Position numbers and translations under genes: made by a program. A DNA stretch of 61,638 bases, taken from Syntrophaceae bacterium (GTDB lineage Bacteria; Desulfobacterota; Syntrophia; Syntrophales; Smithellaceae). The stretch is taken from NCBI GenBank assembly GCA_009773315.1, contig WRPE01000012.1:1-61638 (forward strand), in the 5' to 3' direction. This document shows positions 55,734 through 61,638 of the stretch, one piece after another; position 1 is the stretch's first letter; each line of letters starts with the position of its first letter. A model generated the notes under the pieces. The model saw only the letters and a list, made by a program, of their open reading frames with translations. It did no database searches and was not told the DNA's origin.

Positions 55734-57041
55734 TTGCTAGAGGGATTAGGCGGCGTTTCTAAAATACCTGAATTACAGAGAAGAATCTTGTTCACCATGC
55801 TTCTTCTGGCGGTTTACCGTGTCGGTGTGTTCATTCCAACTCCCGGAATTGACAATATGGCATTGCTGGCGTTTTTTGACCAGGCCAGAGGGTCTATGCT
55901 GGGATTGATGGATTTATTTGCCGGCGGCGCGCTGAGCACATTTTCGATTTTCGCTTTGGGCATCATGCCCTACATTACATCGTCGATTATCATCAACCTG
56001 CTGACCGTCGCCATTCCCCACTTGGAAAAGCTTTCCAAAGAGGGTGAAAATGGACGTAGAAAAATTACGCAATACACTCGCTACGGCACCGTCGGACTGA
56101 GTATCGTTCAGGGATTCGGTATTGCTTGGGGATTGCAGCAAATGGCCAGTCCTTCCGGGGCCCCGATTGTTTTAAATGCCGGCTGGCCTTTTATATTAAT
56201 GACAATTATTACGCTCACATCCGGCACAGCATTTTTAATGTGGCTCGGTGAGACCATTACGGAAAAGGGTATTGGTAATGGGATATCGCTGATAATCTTT
56301 GCAGGAATTGTATGTAATTTGCCTGGGGCAATCGGGAGCACCTGGAGTTTGTATTCGTCGGGCGAATTACATTTCATAGTTATAGTTTTATTAGCGGTAT
56401 TCATGATCGCCGTGATCGGAGCGATCGTTTATGTGGAAGCGGCGCAAAGAAGAATTCCGGTTCAGTACGCCAAGCGTATTGTGGGCCGGAAGATGTATGG
56501 CGGACAGACAACGCATTTGCCGCTCAAGATTAATTCTGCGGGTGTTATTCCGCCAATTTTTGCGTCATCCGTGATAATGTTTCCAGCAACCATCGCAAAT
56601 TTTGCACCACAGGGTTGGATGAAAGCAATTGCCGAATATTTAATGCCCGGGCAGATTGGGTATGAAGTCCTTTTTGTGGCGCTGATCTTCTTCTTCTGCT
56701 TCTTCTATACGGCCGTCACAATTAAGCCGGATGATATGGCGGAAAATATGAAAAAATATGGCGGTTATGTTCCGGGAATTAGACCCGGTAAGAAGACTGC
56801 AGAGTATATCGAAGAAATTCTGGAAAGGTTGACTTTTAGCGGGGCTGTCTATGTTTCCATTATTTGTGTATTGCCAAGTGTATTGATTTCTCAATTAAAT
56901 ACGCCTTTTTATTTCGGCGGCACATCGCTTCTCATTGTTGTGGGGGTAGCGATGGATACAGCAAGCCAGATTGAATCACATTTACTAACCCGCCAATATG
57001 AAGGGTTTATGAAAAAAGGACACATTGCTCGCAGGCGATAA
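55734..57041 (+). CDS. secY: Protein translocase subunit SecY
   Basis: This 435-aa protein has ten membrane segments and forms the protein-conducting channel with SecE. Visible signatures are YRVGVFIPTPGID, GIMPYITSSIIINLL (first SecY motif) and GNGISLIIFAGIV. The start is TTG at 55734, one base after rplO. The next gene is map; adk, commonly between them, is absent. Confidence 0.97.
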   Translation: MLEGLGGVSKIPELQRRILFTMLLLAVYRVGVFIPTPGIDNMALLAFFDQARGSMLGLMDLFAGGALSTFSIFALGIMPYITSSIIINLLTVAIPHLEKLSKEGENGRRKITQYTRYGTVGLSIVQGFGIAWGLQQMASPSGAPIVLNAGWPFILMTIITLTSGTAFLMWLGETITEKGIGNGISLIIFAGIVCNLPGAIGSTWSLYSSGELHFIVIVLLAVFMIAVIGAIVYVEAAQRRIPVQYAKRIVGRKMYGGQTTHLPLKINSAGVIPPIFASSVIMFPATIANFAPQGWMKAIAEYLMPGQIGYEVLFVALIFFFCFFYTAVTIKPDDMAENMKKYGGYVPGIRPGKKTAEYIEEILERLTFSGAVYVSIICVLPSVLISQLNTPFYFGGTSLLIVVGVAMDTASQIESHLLTRQYEGFMKKGHIARRR

Positions 57042-57067
57042 AAAATGCTATTTTAAGGTTGAGGCTC

Positions 57068-57817
57068 ATGGTCATTCTGAAGCAGCCGGATGAAATCGAT
57101 AAAGCCAGAGCAAGTAACCGTATTGTTGCAGAAGTATTGAATGTTCTTCGCGAAAAAGTAAAACCGGGTGTGACGACCAGAGAGCTGGATAAAATAGCTG
57201 AAGGTGTCGCCGAAAAAAGAAGAGCAAAACCGGCGTTTAAAGGTTATCGAGGTTACCCCTTTTCGCTTTGTACATCAGTTAATGATGAAGTGGTTCATGG
57301 GATGCCTTCGAATCGGATTTTAGTGGAAGGCGATATTATCGGACTTGATTTTGGCATTTATCATCAAGGCCTTTATGGCGATGCAGCAATAACGCTTCCT
57401 GTCGGCAAGATTGGAGAGCAGGCGGCCAATCTGATGAAGGTAACTGAGCAGAGTTTATATTCGGCAATAAACCAGGTCTGTGCTGGAAACCGGCTTGGAG
57501 ATATATCGGCGGTGGTTCAGGAAACAGTAGAAGCAGCAGGTTATTCCATTGTCAGGGATTTTGTCGGTCACGGTGTTGGTAAAAGTTTACACGAAGACCC
57601 GCAAATTCCTAATTTTGGGAAAAAAGGACGAGGAATCGAACTGAAAAAAGGGATGATTTTGGCCATCGAACCGATGGTAAATGCAGGGCAATATAAAGTA
57701 AAGATTTTATCAGATGGCTGGACGGTGATTACAGCGGATGGGAGTTTATCGGCGCATTTTGAGCATTCGGTGGCAATCACTGATAACGGGCCGGAGATAT
57801 TAAGTAAATTAAATTGA
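57068..57817 (+). CDS. map: Methionine aminopeptidase type I
   Basis: This protein has about 249 aa. It removes initiator Met from nascent proteins. Metal ligands and the His appear in NDEVVHGMP, GLDFGIYHQGLYGDAA, FVGHGVGKSLHEDPQIPN and IEPMVNAG. The ATG at 57068 (MVILKQPDEI) gives the standard N-terminus. An upstream TTG at 57059 is unlikely. Confidence 0.96.
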   Translation: MVILKQPDEIDKARASNRIVAEVLNVLREKVKPGVTTRELDKIAEGVAEKRRAKPAFKGYRGYPFSLCTSVNDEVVHGMPSNRILVEGDIIGLDFGIYHQGLYGDAAITLPVGKIGEQAANLMKVTEQSLYSAINQVCAGNRLGDISAVVQETVEAAGYSIVRDFVGHGVGKSLHEDPQIPNFGKKGRGIELKKGMILAIEPMVNAGQYKVKILSDGWTVITADGSLSAHFEHSVAITDNGPEILSKLN

Positions 57818-57861
57818 TTGATTTCTTAATTTAAACGGCAGGAATGAAATAGTATAAATGT

Positions 57862-58080
57862 ATGGCCAAAGAGGAAGCAATAGAAGTTGAAGGTCGGGTT
57901 CTCGAGCCCCTGCCGAATGCCATGTTTCGGGTAGAACTGGAAAACGGGCATAAGGTTTTGGCGCACATATCCGGCAAAATGCGAATGCATTTTATTAAAA
58001 TATTGCCGGGGGACAAAGTGACGGTAGAACTATCCCCATATGATTTGACCCGGGGTCGGATCACTTACAGGACGAAATAA
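57862..58080 (+). CDS. infA: Translation initiation factor IF-1
   Basis: This 72-aa OB-fold protein ([20 protein letters not shown]) contains [20 protein letters not shown] and [15 protein letters not shown]-1 signatures. No strong ribosome binding site is visible. Confidence 0.97.
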   Translation: MAKEEAIEVEGRVLEPLPNAMFRVELENGHKVLAHISGKMRMHFIKILPGDKVTVELSPYDLTRGRITYRTK

Positions 58081-58115
58081 AAATATTTTTTTACCGAGGA
58101 TAAGGAGTTGGAAGC

Positions 58116-58229
58116 GTGAAAGTTAGATCGTCAGTGAAAAAAATATGCGAGAAGTGCAAAATTGTTAAACGCAAGGGTGTTTTGCGTGTTATTTGTGAAA
58201 ACCCAAAACATAAGCAGCGTCAGGGCTAG
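58116..58229 (+). CDS. rpmJ: 50S ribosomal protein L36
   Basis: This 37-aa protein starts with GTG at 58116 after AAGGAG. It reads [20 protein letters not shown] and ends NPKHKQRQG, with CxxC, Cys and His zinc ligands kept. It is too short for many gene finders. The order infA-rpmJ-rpsM is canonical. Confidence 0.96.
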   Translation: MKVRSSVKKICEKCKIVKRKGVLRVICENPKHKQRQG

Positions 58230-58254
58230 TTTTAAACATTTCAGGAGGTTATAG

Positions 58255-58623
58255 GTGGCACGAATTTCAGGTGTTGATTTACCGAAAAATAAGAGAATGG
58301 AAGTTGCCTTAACTTACATTTATGGTATCGGCAAGACAAGGGCAAAGCAGATCCTGAAAGATTCGGGTGTTAGCCCGGATACAAAAACTGACCAGCTTGC
58401 CGACTCCGAAATATCGGCGATCAGGGGAATTATCGATAAAGAGGGTAAAGTGGAGGGTGATCTCCGCCGTGAAATATCCATGTCGATTAAACGCCTGATG
58501 GATATTGGTGCTTATCGTGGCTTACGCCATCGCAAAGGACTTCCGGTCAGAGGGCAGAGGACGCACACGAATGGAAGAACCAGAAAAGGACCGAGAAGAG
58601 CAATCGCAGGCAAGAAAAAGTAG
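58255..58623 (+). CDS. rpsM: 30S ribosomal protein S13
   Basis: This 122-aa protein ([20 protein letters not shown]) contains [13 protein letters not shown] and ends [16 protein letters not shown], typical of S13. The start is GTG at 58255 after CAGGAGG. Confidence 0.97.
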   Translation: MARISGVDLPKNKRMEVALTYIYGIGKTRAKQILKDSGVSPDTKTDQLADSEISAIRGIIDKEGKVEGDLRREISMSIKRLMDIGAYRGLRHRKGLPVRGQRTHTNGRTRKGPRRAIAGKKK

Positions 58624-58651
58624 CTGGAATTAATTTTCGACCGGAGGAGAA

Positions 58652-59044
58652 ATGGCGAAAGCAGTCAGAAAGACAGGTAAGAAAAAAGAAAAGAAAAATA
58701 TTACGGAAGGGGTTGCCCACATTCAATCCACTTTCAATAATACCATCATTACGATTACGGACATGACCGGTAACGTCATTTCCTGGTCATCATCGGGGTT
58801 ACAGGGTTTCAAGGGTTCACGCAAGAGTACGCCTTTTGCCGCACAGATGGCCGCGGAAGACGCGGTGCGCAAAGCCAAAGACCAGGGTATGCGACGGGTT
58901 CAAGTTTACATCAAAGGTCCGGGCGCCGGACGGGAGTCGGCATTGCGTTCTTTGCAGCTGGCCGGATTGACCATTACCATGATACGCGACGTCACGCCTG
59001 TTCCGCATAACGGTTGCAGACCGCCGAAGCGGCGCAGGGTATAA
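58652..59044 (+). CDS. rpsK: 30S ribosomal protein S11
   Basis: This 130-aa protein contains [19 protein letters not shown] and the C-terminal [18 protein letters not shown] of S11. GGAGGAG precedes the ATG. Confidence 0.98.
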   Translation: MAKAVRKTGKKKEKKNITEGVAHIQSTFNNTIITITDMTGNVISWSSSGLQGFKGSRKSTPFAAQMAAEDAVRKAKDQGMRRVQVYIKGPGAGRESALRSLQLAGLTITMIRDVTPVPHNGCRPPKRRRV

Positions 59045-59089
59045 GATAAATATTTTTAGAATGATTTAAGACTAAAGGGAGGCGTTTTT

Positions 59090-59719
59090 TTGGCAAGATA
59101 TACGGATTCCTCATGCAGGTTGTGTCGCCGGGAAGGCTTGAAGCTTTTTTTGAAGGGCGATCGTTGTTATTCGGAAAAATGTTCCTTTGAAAGAAGGGGC
59201 TTCGCTCCGGGAGATCATGGTCAGTCCCATAAGAAACAGCAGTCGGACTATGGAACGCAGTTGCGCGAAAAGCAAAAGCTCAAAAGAATGTATGGGCTTT
59301 TAGAAAAACAGTTTCACGGCTACTTTGAAAAAGCCGATCGGCAAAAGGGTATCACGGGTACGAATTTGCTGGTGCTTCTGGAACGCAGACTGGACAACAT
59401 GGTTTTTCGCCTTGGTTTTGCCAATTCGAGAGTTGAGGCAAGACAGTTGATCAGCCACAGCCATTTTCTGATTAACGGCAAAGCGGTCAATATCCCTTCG
59501 TACCTGCTGAAAGCTGGTGATGAAGTCACCATTAAAGAAGGCTCTCGTAAGATTAATCGGATACTCGAAGCAATGGAAACCGTCGCGAGACGTGGTGTGC
59601 CACATTGGCTGGGATTGGATAAAGATAACTTTAAAGCGACCATTAAAATGCTGCCGGTTCGCGAAGATTTAACGATGCCGGTACAGGAACAGCTTGTTGT
59701 AGAACTTTATTCGAAGTAA
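59090..59719 (+). CDS. rpsD: 30S ribosomal protein S4 (zinc-binding form)
   Basis: This 209-aa protein keeps an N-terminal zinc knuckle (Cys9, Cys12, Cys26 and Cys31) and an S4 RNA-binding domain ([34 protein letters not shown]). The start is TTG at 59090 after AAAGGGAGG. In gammaproteobacteria S4 represses the alpha operon. Confidence 0.97.
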   Translation: MARYTDSSCRLCRREGLKLFLKGDRCYSEKCSFERRGFAPGDHGQSHKKQQSDYGTQLREKQKLKRMYGLLEKQFHGYFEKADRQKGITGTNLLVLLERRLDNMVFRLGFANSRVEARQLISHSHFLINGKAVNIPSYLLKAGDEVTIKEGSRKINRILEAMETVARRGVPHWLGLDKDNFKATIKMLPVREDLTMPVQEQLVVELYSK

Positions 59720-59763
59720 GCAAATAAAATATTTAGTAAACCAGCTAGAGGGTGGGTTTGATT

Positions 59764-60735
59764 ATGCAGAGAAACTGGTCGAGTTTGATTCGTCCCAAAC
59801 GTGTTGACGTTGATGAAGCAACGCATACGCGGTTCTATGGAGAATTTACAATTCAGCCTTTGGAAAGAGGATTTGGCGTAACGCTGGGCAATGCGTTAAG
59901 AAGGGTGCTTTTATCTTCCATTCAGGGCGCGGCGATTACTTCCATAAAAATTGACGGTGTCTTACATGAATTTTCTACGATTCCTGGAATTAAGGAAGAC
60001 GTCACAGATGTTATTTTGAATCTGAAGGGTGTTCGCTTTAAACTGGGGGTGGCGGATACAAAAGTCGTGAGATTTAATGTGATCAGCGCCGGTATCGTTA
60101 CGGCAGGTGACATCATTACGGATGGGACCATTGAGGTTTTAAATGCCGATCATTATATCGCCACCATGTCCGGCGGCGGTGCCTTTAACGCGGAAATGGT
60201 CGTGAAGATGGGTAAAGGATATACGGCCGCCAAGAAGGAATTGGAACCCGATCAACCGGAGGGGACTATTAATATAGACGCAATTTTTTCACCGATCAAA
60301 AAAGTCAACTATGTGGTGTCTCACGCCCGCGTCGGCCAAATCACGGATTATGATAAATTGGTGATGGAAGTCTGGACGGACGGTAGTTTGAATCCGGGCG
60401 ATGCCATCGCTTATGCAGCCAAAATATTAAAACAGCAACTGGATGTCTTCATTAATTTCGAAGAAGTTGACGAAGAGATTTTGCCGGAAAAGGAAGATGA
60501 AAAAGGAAATGTTAACGAAATTCTGACGAGGTCCGTTGAAGATCTGGAACTTTCCGTTCGTTCAGCCAATTGCCTGAAAAATGCGGGGATAAATACGATT
60601 GGAGAATTGGTGCAGAAGACAGAAGCGGATATGCTCAAAACAAAGAATTTCGGCCGCAAGTCACTCTCCGAAATAAAAGATATCCTCAACGAATATGGTC
60701 TTATTTTTGGTATGAAGCTGGATATCAATCCGTAA
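59764..60735 (+). CDS. rpoA: DNA-directed RNA polymerase subunit alpha
   Basis: This protein has about 323 aa. The N-terminal dimerisation domain contains [22 protein letters not shown], and the C-terminal domain has [19 protein letters not shown] with [15 protein letters not shown], which contacts UP elements and activators. The ATG at 59764 is used; GTG 59752 is in frame upstream. Confidence 0.98.
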   Translation: MQRNWSSLIRPKRVDVDEATHTRFYGEFTIQPLERGFGVTLGNALRRVLLSSIQGAAITSIKIDGVLHEFSTIPGIKEDVTDVILNLKGVRFKLGVADTKVVRFNVISAGIVTAGDIITDGTIEVLNADHYIATMSGGGAFNAEMVVKMGKGYTAAKKELEPDQPEGTINIDAIFSPIKKVNYVVSHARVGQITDYDKLVMEVWTDGSLNPGDAIAYAAKILKQQLDVFINFEEVDEEILPEKEDEKGNVNEILTRSVEDLELSVRSANCLKNAGINTIGELVQKTEADMLKTKNFGRKSLSEIKDILNEYGLIFGMKLDINP

Positions 60736-60823
60736 AAAACAGCGACATGAATCAAGTGACATGGCGTAAAACAGAATTTGATCAATCATCAGGATTTGAC
60801 AGTCAGGAAAGGAAAATTTAGCA

Positions 60824-61237
60824 ATGTATCATGGTAAGGCGGGCAGAAAATTGGGACGAACGTCCAGCCATCGGGAAGCCATGTTTCGCAATATGGTGAC
60901 ATCGATTATAAAACATGAAAGTATTCGGACGACGGATACAATGGCCAAGGAAGTACGTAAACTGGCGGATAGGATGATCACACTGGGTAAAAAAGGCGAC
61001 CTCCACGCGCGGCGTCAGGCATTATCAATTGTCCGCGATAAAGATATGGTCGGTAAACTATTCGGTGAATTGACCGATCGATTCCGCAAGCGCGCCGGTG
61101 GTTATACCCGAATTATCAAAGTCGGATACCGCTTCGGCGACAACGCGCCTGTTTCTATCCTGGAATACATTCCGGATGAGAAAAAGAAAGAAAAGGTGAA
61201 GCCGAAGGCAAAAGCAAAAGCCAATATGGCGGAATAG
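60824..61237 (+). CDS. rplQ: 50S ribosomal protein L17
   Basis: This 137-aa protein ([20 protein letters not shown]) has a Lys/Ala-rich C-terminal tail of about 20 residues. It is the last gene of the ribosomal supercluster and is followed 14 nt later by a terminator hairpin. Confidence 0.97.
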   Translation: MYHGKAGRKLGRTSSHREAMFRNMVTSIIKHESIRTTDTMAKEVRKLADRMITLGKKGDLHARRQALSIVRDKDMVGKLFGELTDRFRKRAGGYTRIIKVGYRFGDNAPVSILEYIPDEKKKEKVKPKAKAKANMAE

Positions 61238-61251
61238 CAAGTCATATTGAA

Positions 61252-61291
61252 CCATTAAAAAGGCAGGGTGAAACCCCTACCTTTTTAATGG
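61252..61291 (+). terminator. Intrinsic terminator after rplQ
   Basis: CCATTAAAAAGG and CCTTTTTAATGG form a long inverted repeat with an inner AGGG/CCCT stem and a short TGAAA-type loop. The inner G/C stem is followed by TTTTT, as in a Rho-independent terminator. Its symmetry could let it work in both directions. Confidence 0.85.
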
Positions 61292-61555
61292 CACCCCGCA
61301 GGACCAGCTTATCCGTTTCATCATCAATTAGTTTTGTTCCACCATTCATCAGTTGCCCAACTCATTTCAGTGTTCTGATTTCTGCGTTTATACGAGACCC
61401 GCACGAGTACGATTAATTTAAAACATAACGATTTTGTCATCATGTTGTAATCATCTGCGATTATAGTCTCCGGCAATTAGAGCATAAAGATGAGCTGCCA
61501 ATGAAGTGATGGCGTGCTGATTTTTGTGAAAAATAAACAGTTTTAGGAGGATAAG
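61292..61555. other. Intergenic region before the exported-protein gene
   Basis: These 264 nt contain no open frame with coding character. A/T-rich segments around 61418-61470 may hold the promoter of the downstream gene, but no convincing -35/-10 pair was identified. Confidence 0.5.
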
Positions 61556-61638
61556 ATGAAGAGATTTTTGGTTATTTGGTTAGCGCTGGGGTTACTCGTA
61601 GCTTTCAGCACATCGGTTTTTGCGCTGGACGTCAAGTT
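61556..61638 (+). CDS. Exported protein, N-terminal fragment (runs off the window)
   Basis: A strong TTAGGAGG precedes the ATG at 61556. The visible 27 codons encode a signal peptide: MKRF, a hydrophobic core (LVIWLALGLLVAF), then STSVFA and LDVK, with a probable signal peptidase I cleavage after VFA. The mature protein lies outside the window and cannot be identified; an outer-membrane or periplasmic protein is likely. Confidence 0.75.
   Translation, partial: MKRFLVIWLALGLLVAFSTSVFALDVK

Overview
The window looks like a chromosomal segment of a deltaproteobacterial (Desulfobacterota-type, perhaps Syntrophales-like) anaerobe. That is an inference from gene content: a Wsp-like chemosensory cluster, AmmeMemoRadiSam proteins, the order rfaE1-DUF4416-yicC-gmk-rpoZ-pyrF-rlmB, and the str/S10/spc/alpha ribosomal superoperon. 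No rRNA or other direct taxonomic marker is present.

Region 1 (1-21.3 kb, nearly all minus strand) is accessory and dominated by signal transduction. It opens with the 3' end of a group II intron (domains V and VI, 1-99) and an AMP-forming acyl-CoA ligase. Next comes a dense c-di-GMP/two-component block: REC-PAS-PAS-HD-GYP, a single-domain receiver, a hybrid periplasmic-binding-domain histidine kinase, REC-PAS-GGDEF, an unrecognised 156-aa protein, a PAS histidine kinase and a free-standing B12-binding protein with the CarH-type light-sensor signature. Upstream of these lies a complete Wsp-like pathway, read from its promoter near 19.35 kb: CheW, CheR-TPR, CheW, poly-HAMP MCP, CheA-REC, CheB and a REC-GGEEF diguanylate cyclase. 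A MEDS domain and a PAS-PAS-HD-GYP protein, apparently split by a frameshift, follow at 19.4-21.2 kb. The set thus pairs two c-di-GMP synthases with two HD-GYP phosphodiesterases.

Region 2 (21.4-32.1 kb, plus strand) is housekeeping: heptose kinase, DUF4416, YicC, guanylate kinase, RNA polymerase omega, OMP decarboxylase, RlmB-type methyltransferase, an orphan PilC/GspF, a tRNA-Pro on the minus strand, a DUF1178 zinc protein, a remarkable cysteine synthase-cysteinyl-tRNA synthetase fusion, and AmmeMemoRadiSam proteins B and A.

Region 3 (32.1-61.3 kb, plus strand) is translation and transcription machinery: tRNA-Thr/Tyr/Gly/Thr, rpmG, tRNA-Trp, secE, nusG, rplKA, an L10 leader, rplJL, rpoBC, rpsLG, tuf, then the S10, spc and alpha operons to rplQ and a strong terminator. 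fusA is missing between rpsG and tuf, adk is missing between secY and map, and no tuf copy sits in the tRNA/rpmG block. A new gene for an exported protein starts at 61556 and runs off the window.
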